Assembly (NCBI RefSeq): GCF_021800405.1
Contig: NZ_CP084550.1
Span: 1 to 64,000, forward strand
Reading direction: 5' to 3'
DNA from: Arthrobacter sp. FW306-07-I
GTDB lineage: Bacteria > Actinomycetota > Actinomycetes > Actinomycetales > Micrococcaceae
DNA length: 64,000 bases
Shown: in pieces, positions 51,209-60,867 of the stretch
Layout: every line of letters begins with the position of its first letter
How positions within the stretch are numbered: position 1 is the first letter of the stretch
Translations under genes and position numbers: made by a program
The notes under the pieces: model-generated
Seen by the model: only the letters and a program-made list of their open reading frames with translations
Database searches by the model: none
What the model was told of the DNA's origin: nothing

Positions 51209-52369
51209 CTACCGCTTCCGCTTCCGGTCCTTCCCTTCGCTCCGGTTGCCGCGCTCAGTGGCCTCCCGCTCCGCCCAGCGCTGCGACTTTCCCGCCGCCA
51301 CCACCTTCTGGTGCCACTCGCGGTGGTACGCGCGCTGGGCCGCGACGTCGGACCGCCGTGCCAGCGCTGCAAGCTCCCGTTGCATCTTCAGATAGGAGTT
51401 CCAGCGGCGCTCGGGAAGGTTACCGCTGTCGATCGCCTCACGGACCGCACAGCCCGGCTCGTTCCCGTGCGCGCAGTCTGAGAACCGGCAGCCGGCGGCC
51501 AGTTCCTCCACATCGCCGAACATCCCGCCCAGGCCTTCCCCGGCGTCGAACAGCCCGAAGCCGCGCACCCCGGGAGTGTCCATCAGCACGGTGCCGTTGG
51601 ACAGCGGCACCAGCTCGCGGGAGGTGGTGGTGTGCTTGCCTTTGAAGTCACCGGCCCGCACCTCCGCGGTCTGCTGCACCTTCCGGCCCACGAGCGCGTT
51701 GATCAGGGTGGACTTGCCGGCGCCTGACGGTCCCAGGAGCACGATGGTGCCGCCGGGCGGGATGCGGGACATCAGTTCGTCGACCCCGTCGCCGTTTTCG
51801 GCCGACGTGGTCACAACGTCGACGCCCGCCGCCTGCAGGATGACTTTCCCGACGACGTCGTCAGCCACTTGGGCCAGGTCCGCCTTGGTGATGATCACCA
51901 GCGGGGTGGCGCCGGAGTCCCAGGCGGCAACGAGGGTTCGTTCAAGCCTGTTGTGGGTGAGCGGCCGGTCCACGGGAACTACGACCCCCACGGTGTCCAT
52001 GTTGGCGGCGAGGACCTGTTCCTCGGAGGAGTCCTCGAACGCGCGCTTGCGGGTGAGCTCGGAACGCCGGGGGAGGACTGCCAGGATCTGGCACCCTCCG
52101 GCGCGGTTGGGACCGGTCCAGACCCAGTCGCCGGTGACCGCCGGCTCGCCGGACAGCGGATAGGGCAGGTGGAGCAGTCCGTCGTCGACTGCAACCAGCA
52201 GCAGGGTTCGGTCCACGCGGACCACCCGTCCGCGTCCCGTGGCGCCCGGGCAGGGGTGATGGTCGAAGTGGCGGGCGACGGCAGGGGTGTAGCCGTACGC
52301 GGCTAGCGTGCGGGTTGGTTGGGTGGTACTGGGGGTGTTGTCCAGGGCGTTGCCTGAAGAATTGTGCAC
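51209..52369 (-). CDS. rsgA: Ribosome small-subunit-dependent GTPase A
   Basis: RsgA is a circularly permuted GTPase that helps mature the 30S subunit. The 386-residue protein has an N-terminal OB-fold (about 40-100), the permuted G domain with LLGPSGAGKSTLINAL (P-loop) and LMDTPGVRGFGLF after it, and the C-terminal zinc knuckle CRFSDCAHGNEPGC. The C-terminus is basic. The start is GTG 52369 after AAGGAAA. Confidence 0.95.
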   Translation of the reverse strand: MHNSSGNALDNTPSTTQPTRTLAAYGYTPAVARHFDHHPCPGATGRGRVVRVDRTLLLVAVDDGLLHLPYPLSGEPAVTGDWVWTGPNRAGGCQILAVLPRRSELTRKRAFEDSSEEQVLAANMDTVGVVVPVDRPLTHNRLERTLVAAWDSGATPLVIITKADLAQVADDVVGKVILQAAGVDVVTTSAENGDGVDELMSRIPPGGTIVLLGPSGAGKSTLINALVGRKVQQTAEVRAGDFKGKHTTTSRELVPLSNGTVLMDTPGVRGFGLFDAGEGLGGMFGDVEELAAGCRFSDCAHGNEPGCAVREAIDSGNLPERRWNSYLKMQRELAALARRSDVAAQRAYHREWHQKVVAAGKSQRWAEREATERGNRSEGKDRKRKR

Positions 52370-52428
52370 GTTGGTTTCCTTGCGAGGGTCCCCGGTGCCG
52401 CGGTGCTATGGCGGGCAGGTGCCGTCGG

Positions 52429-52503
52429 TCAATCGTGGGCAGCCGGGAGGATGGGTGATGGGGTGGGTGCGGGGCGCTCCGGGCGCGCGGCAACAGCAGT
52501 CAT
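52429..52503 (-). CDS. Possible 24-codon leader ORF before rsgA
   Basis: ATG at 52503 with GGAGGTGG seven bases upstream opens a 24-residue frame, MTAVAARPERPAPTPSPILP plus four residues. It ends 59 bases before the rsgA start. Six of its residues are proline. The ribosome binding site is better than that of rsgA. It could be a leader peptide or a chance frame. Confidence 0.35.
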   Translation of the reverse strand: MTAVAARPERPAPTPSPILPAAHD

Positions 52504-52614
52504 CAAAACCACCTCCCTTCCCTCGTGCGGGTTTTCGTCCTCCTGCCGGGGACGGCAGGGGAGAACCGATCCCACCTTAGTTCCCGCCGCCGTCGGGCGC
52601 TAGGGTGCGGGCGC

Positions 52615-52648
52615 AAAAAGGGTGCGGCCCCCGAAGGAAACCGCACCC
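52615..52648 (-). terminator. Rho-independent terminator of the CNNM/CBS operon
   Basis: GGGTGCGG and CCGCACCC form an 8-bp stem with a 13-base loop. Read on the minus strand it runs into TTTTT. It lies 17 bp after the downstream CBS gene. Confidence 0.82.
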
Positions 52649-52664
52649 AATCCCAGGAAGCAGA

Positions 52665-53705
52665 CTACGCGCTGGTGGCGTCCTGCACCTCGCCCACCAG
52701 TTCCTCGATGATGTCCTCGAGGAAGAGCATCCCGGTGGTCCTGCCGTCTGAGTCGAACACCCGGGCCACGTGGGCGCCCGTCCGCCGCATCGACGCCAAT
52801 GCATCCTCAAGGTCGGCACCCGCAAATGCCGACGCCAGGCGCCGGACCCGCTTGGCCGGAACCGGCCGGTGGAACTTCTCCGCCGCGGTGAGGTCCATGA
52901 CGTCTTTGAGGTGAAGGTAGCCGTCCGGCTCGCCGGCACTGTTGGTCAGGATGTAGCGGGAGTAGCCGTGCCCTGCCACGGCCTGCTGGATGTCGGCGGG
53001 CGTGGCGGATTCGGGCAGCAGCACCATGTCGGCCATGGGCACCTGGACGTCCGCAACCGTCTTGGCGGTGAATTCGAACGCGTTGGTCAGGGTGCCCGTG
53101 GTGTCTGTCAGCATGCCGTCCCGGGTGGACTGCTCCACGATGGTGGCCACCTCATCCAGCGTGTACGCACTGGTGGCCTCGTCCTTGGGCTCAACCCCGA
53201 ACAGCCGCAGGACGGAGTTGGCAATCCCGTTCAGGGTCCAGATCACCGGCTTGAACACCTTGGCCACCATGACCAACGGCGGGGCGAGCAGGAGGGCTGC
53301 ACGGGTGGGGACCGAAAAGGAGATGTTCTTGGGCACCATTTCACCCACCACCACGTGCAGGAAGGTCACCAGCAGCAGCGCCACGATGAACGCGATGATG
53401 CTGATCGCCTCATAGGACAAGGACGTCAGGCCCAGCGGGATCTCCAGCAGGTGGTGGATCGCCGGTTCGGAGACGTTCAGGATGACCAACGAGCAGACTG
53501 TGATGCCCAGCTGGCTGGTGGCCAACATGAGCGTGGCGTGTTCCATGGCCCACAGCGTGGTTTTTGCCGCTTTGCTGCCGGCCTCGGCCCTTGGCTCGAT
53601 CTGGGAGCGGCGGGCGGAAATGACGGCGAATTCTGCGCCCACGAAGAAGCCGTTGACCACCAGGAGCACTGCCAGCCAAATGATGCCGGGAAGGTATTCA
53701 CTCAT
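52665..53705 (-). CDS. CNNM transmembrane/CBS-pair protein (second copy)
   Basis: A 346-residue protein with an N-terminal DUF21/CNNM membrane domain of about four helices (GIIWLAVLLVVNGFFVGAEF, MLATSQLGITVCSLVIL, AISIIAFIVALLLVTFLHVV), followed by a CBS pair. Hemolysin C/CorC-like proteins of this form act in divalent-cation (Mg2+/Co2+) efflux. It lacks the C-terminal CorC-HlyC domain found in its upstream neighbour. It overlaps the neighbour by 8 bp, and the two probably form a heteromer or act as paralogues. Confidence 0.9.
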   Translation of the reverse strand: MSEYLPGIIWLAVLLVVNGFFVGAEFAVISARRSQIEPRAEAGSKAAKTTLWAMEHATLMLATSQLGITVCSLVILNVSEPAIHHLLEIPLGLTSLSYEAISIIAFIVALLLVTFLHVVVGEMVPKNISFSVPTRAALLLAPPLVMVAKVFKPVIWTLNGIANSVLRLFGVEPKDEATSAYTLDEVATIVEQSTRDGMLTDTTGTLTNAFEFTAKTVADVQVPMADMVLLPESATPADIQQAVAGHGYSRYILTNSAGEPDGYLHLKDVMDLTAAEKFHRPVPAKRVRRLASAFAGADLEDALASMRRTGAHVARVFDSDGRTTGMLFLEDIIEELVGEVQDATSA

Positions 53706-55059
53706 GGGTCAGCTCCCTGGTCAGGCCGTCGATGATCCGGTCGTGCGGGCTCCGGGGTGGTTCGCCGGACGCGGCGGGGGTGAAGCGCAGCCGCTCCACG
53801 TGCATGCCTGCCACGCGCTCCACGCGGAGGGTGCCGCCGTCGACCTCCACCTCGTCGCCCAGCTCGGGCAGGCGGTCCAGCCGGTCCGTGACGAACCCGC
53901 CCACGGTGTCGTACTCGTCCCCGTCCGGCACTTCGATTCCGGTGCGGTCCAGCAGCTCGTCCGGCCGCAGCGCGGCATCGAACGTGACGGACCGGCCCAC
54001 GCGGACAACGCCCGCGCGCGCCCGGTCGTGCTCGTCCTCCAGCTCGCCAACGATCTCTTCCACCAAGTCCTCCAGGGTGACGATCCCGGCGGTCCCGCCA
54101 TGCTCGTCGGAAACGATGGCCACCTGGAGGCCCTGGCGCCGCAGCAGGCCCAGGAGGGTGTCTACGCCCATGGATTCCGGGATCCGCAGGGGCTCGATCA
54201 TGAGCTCCGCCGCGGTGGTGTCCGCCCGATGCTCCAGGGCGACGGCGAACGCCTGCTTCACGTGCAGGAGGCCCAGGACGTCATCCCGGTCCCGCCCGAT
54301 CACGGGAAACCGGGAGTAGCCGGTGGCCGTGGCAAGGGAAACGATGTCCTCTGCGGTGTCGGACAGGCCGACGGCGGCCATCCTGACGCGGGGTGTCATG
54401 ACGTCCGCGGCGCTGTACTCGGAGAACCGGAGGGTGCGGCGCAGCAGGGTGGCATGGTCCAGGTCCAGGACGCCTTCGACGGCGGAGCGGCGCACCAGGG
54501 AGCTTAGCTCCTCTGCGCTGCGGGCGCCGGAAAGCTCCTCCTTGGGCTCGATGCCGAACCCGCGGATGATCTTGTTGGCGGTGTTGTTGAAGAGCAGGAT
54601 CACGGGCTTGAACACGGCCGTGAAGAGTGCCTGGAAGGGGACTACCACCTTGGCGGTGGCCAGCGGCAGGGCCAGGGCGAAGTTCTTGGGCACCAGCTCG
54701 CCCACCACCATGGAGAAGACCGTGGCCAGGAAGATGCCGGCAACGGAGCCGACGGCGGGCACCAGGGCTTGGGGGACGCCGACGGACTGCAGCGGGCCGC
54801 TGAGCATGCGGCTGATGGCCGGTTCAAAGGTGTAGCCCGTGAGGAGCGTGGTCAGCGTGATGCCCAGCTGGGCACCCGAGAGGTGGGTGGAGGTGATGCG
54901 AAGGGCCTTGATGGTGGGGCCCAGGCGCTTCTCGCCGCGGGCCTGGCGTGCTTCGAGATCGTGCCGGTCCAGGTTCACCAGGGCGAACTCCGAGGCGACG
55001 AAGAAGCCGGTGCCGACGGTCAGGACCAGGCCGATGCCCAACATGATCCATTCATACAT
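53698..55059 (-). CDS. CNNM transmembrane/CBS-pair protein with CorC-HlyC domain
   Basis: A 453-residue member of the CNNM/CorB family. It has an N-terminal DUF21 domain with four hydrophobic segments (WIMLGIGLVLTVGTGFFVAS to SVAGIFLATVFSMVVGELVP), a CBS pair in the middle (VMTPRVRMAAVGLSD and GIVTLEDLVEEIVGELED), and a C-terminal transporter-associated CorC-HlyC domain (EVPDGDEYDTVGGFV). Probably a magnesium/cobalt transporter. The start is ATG 55059. First gene of a two-gene operon. Confidence 0.92.
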   Translation of the reverse strand: MYEWIMLGIGLVLTVGTGFFVASEFALVNLDRHDLEARQARGEKRLGPTIKALRITSTHLSGAQLGITLTTLLTGYTFEPAISRMLSGPLQSVGVPQALVPAVGSVAGIFLATVFSMVVGELVPKNFALALPLATAKVVVPFQALFTAVFKPVILLFNNTANKIIRGFGIEPKEELSGARSAEELSSLVRRSAVEGVLDLDHATLLRRTLRFSEYSAADVMTPRVRMAAVGLSDTAEDIVSLATATGYSRFPVIGRDRDDVLGLLHVKQAFAVALEHRADTTAAELMIEPLRIPESMGVDTLLGLLRRQGLQVAIVSDEHGGTAGIVTLEDLVEEIVGELEDEHDRARAGVVRVGRSVTFDAALRPDELLDRTGIEVPDGDEYDTVGGFVTDRLDRLPELGDEVEVDGGTLRVERVAGMHVERLRFTPAASGEPPRSPHDRIIDGLTRELTHE

Positions 55060-55185
55060 TGGAGCGCCCCTCTCCTGTGGTGGCCGGTGGTCCGGTCAGT
55101 TGGCAGAGGGGCCAGGGCATGTGTGAAGGAGGGTCGTCCATATGTGGTTCAACTCCGCTGGCACCGGCGAAGTTCCCGCTGCCTC

Positions 55186-55422
55186 CTACCGGCGCAGCTC
55201 CAAGGCCCGCTTCTGACGCCCGCTGATGGACGAAACGTAGCCACAGTTAGTGCAGGTAATCCGGAACTTCCGGGACACCGTGAGCAGCGGAATGAAGAAC
55301 AGGGTGAATTTCGTGGCTTGTTCTTCAAGGAGGTGGTGGATGAAAGCGCCGCAGTGCGGGCAGGTTGCTGTCCTGCCCGGCAGCGCCTTGAACACGGTCT
55401 TGAACCCGAAGAGGAGGAGCAT
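55186..55422 (-). CDS. Zinc-ribbon membrane-associated protein
   Basis: A 78-residue protein. It begins with a hydrophobic stretch (MLLLFGFKTVFKAL) and has two CxxC pairs, CPHCG and CTNCG, forming a zinc ribbon split by a hydrophobic segment (FTLFFIPLLTVSRKF). The same arrangement occurs in actinobacterial zinc-ribbon domain proteins of unknown role. ATG 55422 is well supported by the CPHC spacing; the large frame extension upstream is spurious. It diverges from the GGDEF gene. Confidence 0.85.
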   Translation of the reverse strand: MLLLFGFKTVFKALPGRTATCPHCGAFIHHLLEEQATKFTLFFIPLLTVSRKFRITCTNCGYVSSISGRQKRALELRR

Positions 55423-55569
55423 TGGCGGCCTTACGTTGTCCGGATGGTTAACCTCCCACCCTAGGCGAGTTTGACGGGTGCCCATCCGGGGTAGGGATGC
55501 TTTGCGCCATATGGGCGGGTGCGATACTGGCGTGGGCAGCATTCGGGCTTCTGGGGGGACTTCTGGCAC

Positions 55570-56721
55570 ATGGTTCTGGATACGGCAACCCTGCGCATCG
55601 CGTTTGGCCTGATGGCCCTGGTGCTGGTGGTTCTCTTCTACTTTTCCGCCTACCGGGTAACCCGCTCGCCCTACAGCGCCTGGTGGTGCGGCGCCCTGCT
55701 CTTCTTCCTTTCCGGCTCCGCCTGCTTCCTGCTGGACGGCACGCCGCACCAGTGGTGGGCCAACCCGGTGGGTAACACGCTGCTGGTGCATGGCGGAGTT
55801 GCCGTGTGGGCGGGCGCCCGCTCGCTGCGCACGGTGCCCCGGCCCCGGTGGGCCTTCACGGGTATTCCGCTTGCCACCCTGGTGGCGTCCCTGCTGGACC
55901 ATCCCGCCACCAACACCTGGTCCGGCGGTCCGGTGTTCCTCGCCGCCATGAGCCTGACCATCGGACTGGCGTCGCGTGAGCTGTGGCGGCTCGAGCCGGG
56001 CTACTCGCGGGTGCGGATTCCCATGGCAGTGGCCGCGGGCGGGCTGTCCGCTTATTACTTCTTCCGTTGGCTGGCGTTCCTGGTGGAGGGCCCGGACGGG
56101 GCCATTTTCGTTACCGTTTTTGGATCCGCCGTCACCACCATGGTGACCATGGTGCTGCTGGTGGTGGTGTCCTTCAGCATGGCCGGGTTGAGCACCGAAC
56201 AGCAGACCCGCGCCCTGCGGGTGGTTGCCACCCGGGACGACCTCACCGGACTCCTGAACCGCAAGGCCTTCCTGGACCTGGCTGCGGAACAGTTGGCCGA
56301 CCGCACCATCACCGGTGGCTCCGGCGCGCTGATCCTGGCCGACCTTGACCATTTCAAGGTGGTCAACGATACCCACGGCCACGCCGCAGGCGACCTGGCG
56401 CTGCAGGCCTTCGCTGACGCCTGCGTTGCCACGGTCCGCTCCACCGACCTGGCCGGCAGGTATGGCGGGGAAGAATTCGTGATCCTGGTCCCCGGGGCCA
56501 ACGCCGAACGGGCAGAGACGATTGCCGAGGAAATCAGCAGGCGGCTGGCAGGCGCCGAAGCGCCGGACGGCATGGAGATGCCCACCGCCAGTTACGGCAT
56601 TTCGACCTACGACGGCGGGACCTCCGACGTGGACCGCCTCATCGCCGCAGCGGATGCGGCCCTGTACAGGGCCAAGTCACTGGGAAGGAACCGCGCCGCC
56701 CGCAGCGATGAGCTGCACTAG
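55570..56721 (+). CDS. Membrane GGDEF diguanylate cyclase
   Basis: A 383-residue protein. The N-terminal 200 residues hold about six hydrophobic helices (MVLDTATLRIAFGLMALVLV, then ALLFFLSGSACFLL and others), and the C-terminal GGDEF domain (about 215-380) has DLDHFKVVNDTHGHAAGD and the active loop RYGGEEF. GGEEF is the catalytic form that makes cyclic-di-GMP. The membrane domain is probably sensory. The start is ATG 55570; an earlier in-frame ATG adds 17 residues. Confidence 0.92.
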   Translation: MVLDTATLRIAFGLMALVLVVLFYFSAYRVTRSPYSAWWCGALLFFLSGSACFLLDGTPHQWWANPVGNTLLVHGGVAVWAGARSLRTVPRPRWAFTGIPLATLVASLLDHPATNTWSGGPVFLAAMSLTIGLASRELWRLEPGYSRVRIPMAVAAGGLSAYYFFRWLAFLVEGPDGAIFVTVFGSAVTTMVTMVLLVVVSFSMAGLSTEQQTRALRVVATRDDLTGLLNRKAFLDLAAEQLADRTITGGSGALILADLDHFKVVNDTHGHAAGDLALQAFADACVATVRSTDLAGRYGGEEFVILVPGANAERAETIAEEISRRLAGAEAPDGMEMPTASYGISTYDGGTSDVDRLIAAADAALYRAKSLGRNRAARSDELH

Positions 56722-56762
56722 CTCCACTGCGGCGGGCGGCGCGGTTCCGGTTCCGGAGAGGG

Positions 56763-57878
56763 CTACTTCGCCTGGAGGGCGTCTGCCTGTTCGGCGAGGA
56801 CGGTGAGTGCCACGCTTTCCGGCCGCTCAACAGTGCTCTGGATGCTTACGGTCATGCCGCTGTGCGCGGCCTTGAGGACAGATTCCATGACCTCCAGCGC
56901 GTGGTAGGCAAGGGCTCCGCCTGCCCGGGGTTCCTTGCCCCGGGGGGTGGAAGCGAGATCGGCGATGCCAAACCCGCGGCCGGCATCCACGTATCCCGCC
57001 GAGACAGGCAGGGTTTCCCAGTCCTCGGCGCCCAGGGAGAACAGCTGGACGTCGCCGTCGAAGTGGTTGGGGTCGGGCACCACCAGGGATCCGCGTTCGC
57101 CGTGGATCTCGATGTTCGGCGACTTGGACTTCACGGCGTCGAAGCTCATGAACAGCGTGGAAAGCGCCCCGGAGGCGTGGACCAGGATGCCCGTGACGTG
57201 GGAGTCGATGGTAACCGGCACTTTTTCGCCCTGCCGCGGCCCGGAGCCGATGGTCCGCTCGTTGCGGGTATGGCTGGCCGCGCCCAGTACCGACACCACG
57301 GGACCCAGCAATGTCACAAGGGCGGTGACGTAGTAGGGGCCCATATCCAGGAGGGGGCCGCCACCGGGCTGGTAGTAGAAGTCCGGGTTGGGGTGCCAGC
57401 GTTCATGGCCGGGGGTCACCATGGTGGCCGATGCCGAGATGGGGGCGCCGATGAGCCCGTCGTCGATGGCTTTGCGGGCGGTCTGGATTCCGGTGCCCAG
57501 CACGGTGTCAGGGGCACAGCCGACGACGACGCCTGCCTGGCGTGCCGCGTCCAGCACCTGGCGTGCCTCTTCAGTCGTGGCCGCCAGCGGCTTTTCGCCG
57601 TAGACGTTCTTGCCGGCCGCGATCGCCTTCAGTGCCACGTCGGCGTGCGCGGCGGGGATGGTCAGGTTCAGAACCAGGTCGATATCGTCAGCGGCGAGCA
57701 GTTCTTCGACCGAGAGGGCGCGGACGCCGTCGTAATCATCCGCTACGGCCCGGGCACGTGCCGGATCCAGGTCCGCCACGGCCACCAGGTTGACCTGGTC
57801 CAGCCGCCGGAAATTGGTGAGGTACTGGGCGATGATGGCTCCGCAGCCAATGATTCCGACGTTCAACGGCTTGCCCAC
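56763..57878 (-). CDS. Gfo/Idh/MocA-family oxidoreductase (second of cluster)
   Basis: A 371-residue NAD(P)-dependent dehydrogenase with the Rossmann motif VGIIGCGAIIAQYL, the family EKPLAAT motif with the conserved lysine, and a C-terminal substrate domain. Proteins of this family oxidise sugars, often at C3 or C1. GTG 57878 after AAGGGG is the start; it overlaps the ThuA gene stop by 16 bp. Last gene of the sugar operon. Its substrate is unknown. Confidence 0.9.
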   Translation of the reverse strand: MGKPLNVGIIGCGAIIAQYLTNFRRLDQVNLVAVADLDPARARAVADDYDGVRALSVEELLAADDIDLVLNLTIPAAHADVALKAIAAGKNVYGEKPLAATTEEARQVLDAARQAGVVVGCAPDTVLGTGIQTARKAIDDGLIGAPISASATMVTPGHERWHPNPDFYYQPGGGPLLDMGPYYVTALVTLLGPVVSVLGAASHTRNERTIGSGPRQGEKVPVTIDSHVTGILVHASGALSTLFMSFDAVKSKSPNIEIHGERGSLVVPDPNHFDGDVQLFSLGAEDWETLPVSAGYVDAGRGFGIADLASTPRGKEPRAGGALAYHALEVMESVLKAAHSGMTVSIQSTVERPESVALTVLAEQADALQAK

Positions 57879-58561
57879 AGCAGGCCCCTTTCGATGATGG
57901 TGCGTACGTTCTGGTCCTGGAGGATTTCGACGCGGTGGCCGGGAGTGCAGACGAAGATGCGTCCCTTGCCCCACTGGCGGGTCCAGATGGCCGGGGAGGT
58001 CACTTCGCGGTGCCAGGGATCCCACTCGCGGACTTTCTGGGTGGTGGTGGCCAGGACATCGATGTAGTCATCGGCGAGGACCCAGTACTGCTCGGTGACC
58101 AGGTCGAAGTCCTTGATGCCCTTGGTAATGGGGTGCTCCGCCGCGGCGGGCAGCATGTTGACGGTGTACGGAACGTAGTTGTCCGACTGTTCGCCGATGC
58201 ACTCGTCCGGGTGCTTGCCGGGGTGGCAGGCGAACTGGCCGCCGATCAGGTGCAGGTAGTCGGAGGTGTTCCGGTAGGAGTCGGCGATGCCACCGTGCCA
58301 GCCGGCCAGGCCGGTGCCGTTTTCCACGGCCGTCCGCAGTCCGGCGAATTCGTCCTTTTCGATGGTGCTCATGGTCATGCACTGCATGATCAGGTCCACC
58401 CCGGCCATGTATTCGGCGTCGGCGTAGACCTTGGGCGATTCCTCTACCCGGACGTCATAGCCGTTGTCCTTGAGGTAGGGAATGAAGAGCTCGGTGGCCT
58501 CGTAGGGCTGGTGGCCGTCCCAGCCGCCGCGGACGACCAGCGCGTGCTTGCGATCTGTCAT
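57863..58561 (-). CDS. ThuA-like protein (DUF1037/trehalose-utilisation family)
   Basis: A 232-residue ThuA-like protein. It has the class I glutamine-amidotransferase-like fold (ALVVRGGWDGHQPYEATELF, VDLIMQCMTMSTI, GLAGWHGGIADSY, WGKGRIFVCTPGHR). ThuA proteins act with Gfo/Idh/MocA dehydrogenases in the use of trehalose and other disaccharides through 3-keto intermediates. The start is ATG 58561 after AAAGGAAAC. It lies between the isomerase and the last dehydrogenase. Confidence 0.87.
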   Translation of the reverse strand: MTDRKHALVVRGGWDGHQPYEATELFIPYLKDNGYDVRVEESPKVYADAEYMAGVDLIMQCMTMSTIEKDEFAGLRTAVENGTGLAGWHGGIADSYRNTSDYLHLIGGQFACHPGKHPDECIGEQSDNYVPYTVNMLPAAAEHPITKGIKDFDLVTEQYWVLADDYIDVLATTTQKVREWDPWHREVTSPAIWTRQWGKGRIFVCTPGHRVEILQDQNVRTIIERGLLWASR

Positions 58562-58607
58562 TAAAGTTTCCTTTGTTTGGTTGCCGGCTGGTGCCGGCGA
58601 AGCATGG

Positions 58608-59612
58608 TCAGCGGCTGGCGAAGGCGGCGTCGAAGGCAGCTGCCGGCGGGGCGATCCGGGCCAGTTCCTGGACCATGGCCAGCGCCTGCGGGGCGCCGAT
58701 GAGCCGGTCCATCCCGGCGTCCTCCCATTCGATGCTGGTGGGACCTTCATAGCCGATGGCGTTCAAGGTCCGGAAGATGCGGTTCCACTGCACATCGCCA
58801 TGCCCTGCCGTGACGAAGTCCCAGCCGCGCCGGGGGTCCGCCCAGGCAAGGTGCGAGCCCAGGCGGCCGTTGCGGCCGTCAAGCTGGCGGACGGATTCCT
58901 TCACGTGAACGTGGAAGATCTTGTCTGCGAAGTCCTGCAGGAACATCACCGGGTCCAGGTCCTGCCAGATGAAGTGGGAGGGGTCGAAGTTCAGGCCGAA
59001 GCTCTCGCGGTGCCCGATGGCTTCAAGCGTGCGCTTGGCGGTCCAGTAGTCGTAGGCGATTTCGGACGGGTGGACTTCCAGGGCGAACCGGACACCCTCT
59101 TCCTCGAAGACGTCAAGGATGGGATTCCAGCGGTCGGCGAAGTCCTGGTAGCCGGCGTCGATCATTGCCTGCGAGGCCGGCGGGAACATGGCCACGGCTT
59201 TCCAGATGGAGGAGCCGGTGAAACCCGTTACTGTCTTCACCCCGAGGCGGGCAGCCGCCCGTGCGGTGTCCTTCATGGCCTCCGCTGCCCGGCGGCGCAC
59301 CCCTTCGGGCTCGCCGTCGCCCCAGGTCTCTGCCGACAGGATGTCCCGGTGGCGCTCGTCGATGGGATCGTCACACACGGCCTGTCCGGTCAGGTGGTTG
59401 GCGATGGCGAACACCTTGAGGTTGTTCTTTTCGAGGATGTCCAGACGGCCCTGGAGGTAGTTGTCGTCCTCGGCGGCCCGGCGGGGGTCAAGGTGGTCGC
59501 CCCAGCAGGCGATTTCGAGCCCGTCAAAGCCCCATTCGCCGGCAAGCCGCGCCACCTCCTCGAAGGGCAGGTCGGCCCACTGGCCGGTAAAGAGCGTGAT
59601 TGGTCGTGTCAT
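58608..59612 (-). CDS. Sugar phosphate isomerase/epimerase (TIM barrel)
   Basis: A 334-residue AP-endonuclease-2-like TIM barrel. Metal-ligand segments are visible: [43 protein letters not shown] and [11 protein letters not shown]. The family includes xylose/IolE-type isomerases and the 3-keto-glycoside lyases or epimerases of glycoside pathways. The start is ATG 59612, 33 bp after the preceding dehydrogenase stop. Role in the cluster inferred from neighbours. Confidence 0.88.
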   Translation of the reverse strand: MTRPITLFTGQWADLPFEEVARLAGEWGFDGLEIACWGDHLDPRRAAEDDNYLQGRLDILEKNNLKVFAIANHLTGQAVCDDPIDERHRDILSAETWGDGEPEGVRRRAAEAMKDTARAAARLGVKTVTGFTGSSIWKAVAMFPPASQAMIDAGYQDFADRWNPILDVFEEEGVRFALEVHPSEIAYDYWTAKRTLEAIGHRESFGLNFDPSHFIWQDLDPVMFLQDFADKIFHVHVKESVRQLDGRNGRLGSHLAWADPRRGWDFVTAGHGDVQWNRIFRTLNAIGYEGPTSIEWEDAGMDRLIGAPQALAMVQELARIAPPAAAFDAAFASR

Positions 59613-59645
59613 GTGAGTTCCTATTTGATCGAAGCCGTACGTTGC

Positions 59646-60836
59646 TCAGACTTTTTGCCATTGGCTGGAGTTGGCGGCGCTGGACTCCACCGCGGCGAGG
59701 ACCCGCTGCACCTGCAGGGCGTCGGCGAAGGATGGTTCCGGTTGGCGTCCTTCACCGATGGCCGTGACGAGGTCCACCACCTGGTGGGTGAAGCCGTGTT
59801 CATATCCCAGTCCGTGGCCGGTGGGCCACCAGTTCCCCACGTAGGGATGCTCGGGCTCGGTGACGAAGATCCGACGGAAGCCCGCATCCGGGGACTCCGC
59901 CGCGTCATAGAAGGACAGGACGTTCATGTCCTCGAAATCGAAGGCGAGGGAACCCTTGGTGCCGTTGACCTCCAGGCGCATGGCGTTCTTCCTGCCCAGG
60001 GCGTAGCGCGTGGCTTCGAAGACGCCGATGGCACCTGCGGAAGCGCCGCCGTCGAACTTTGCGCTGAAGATGGCCGCATCATCCACAGTGACCTGCCCGC
60101 GCGGGGCGTCGTCGCTCAGGTCGCCGTGGCCACCCAGGCCCACCATGTCGCCCGCAAGCGGGCGTTCCCGGACGAAGGTCTCCAGCATTGCGGATACCCC
60201 GTTGATGTTCATGCCCGTGACCCACTGCGCCGCGTCGATGCTGTGGGCTCCGATGTCACCCAGGGAGCCGGACCCGGATTTGCTCTTGTCCAGCCGCCAG
60301 GTCATGGGGGCGTTGGCGTCGGAGAGCCAGTCCTGCAGGTACTGGGCACGGATGTGGCGGATCTCGCCGAGCCTGCCCTGTTCCACGAACCGTTTGGCCA
60401 GTGCCAGTGCCGGGGTGCGGCGGTAGCTGAAGCCGCACATGGAGAAGACGCCGTTCTTTGCGGCCGTTTCCGCCGCGAGCGTCATCCGCTCAGCCTCGTC
60501 CACGGAGTTGGCCAGCGGCTTTTCGCACAGCACGTGCTTGCCGGCTTCCAGGGCGGCGATGGCGATCTCGGCGTGGGTGTTCCCTGGAGTGCAGATGTCA
60601 ATGAGGTCGATGTCGTCGCGCTCGATCAGGCGGCGCCAGTCAGTCTCAACAGAGTCCCAGCCCAGCTTGTCCGCGGCGGCACGGACGCCGTCGGCATTCC
60701 TGCCGGCCACCGCGGTGAGCTGTGGCTGCAGCGGCAGGTCGAAGAACCGGGGCGCGGTGCGCCAGGCGTGGGAGTGGGCTGCACCCATGAAGGCGTAGCC
60801 CACCATTCCGACCCGCAGGGGCTTGGCGGTGGTCAT
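59646..60836 (-). CDS. Gfo/Idh/MocA-family oxidoreductase (first of cluster)
   Basis: A 396-residue dehydrogenase with the motif RVGMVGYAFMGAAHSHAW, DICTPGNTHAE, the conserved CEKPLANS with the catalytic lysine, and DIGAHSIDAAQWV. It likely oxidises the imported sugar or glycoside. Follows the second permease gene in the same direction. The reaction, probably at C3 or C1, is inferred from the family. Confidence 0.9.
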   Translation of the reverse strand: MTTAKPLRVGMVGYAFMGAAHSHAWRTAPRFFDLPLQPQLTAVAGRNADGVRAAADKLGWDSVETDWRRLIERDDIDLIDICTPGNTHAEIAIAALEAGKHVLCEKPLANSVDEAERMTLAAETAAKNGVFSMCGFSYRRTPALALAKRFVEQGRLGEIRHIRAQYLQDWLSDANAPMTWRLDKSKSGSGSLGDIGAHSIDAAQWVTGMNINGVSAMLETFVRERPLAGDMVGLGGHGDLSDDAPRGQVTVDDAAIFSAKFDGGASAGAIGVFEATRYALGRKNAMRLEVNGTKGSLAFDFEDMNVLSFYDAAESPDAGFRRIFVTEPEHPYVGNWWPTGHGLGYEHGFTHQVVDLVTAIGEGRQPEPSFADALQVQRVLAAVESSAANSSQWQKV

Positions 60837-60867
60837 GTTGAAAGTCCTTTCGGTAAATTCCGGGGCG

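Larger units (their letters stand above)
52370..52664. other. rsgA leader region
   Basis: A 295-bp gap with no large gene. It holds a possible minus-strand leader ORF at 52429-52503 with a strong ribosome binding site, a GC hairpin around 52545-52560, and the terminator of the CNNM operon at its right end. Confidence 0.5.
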
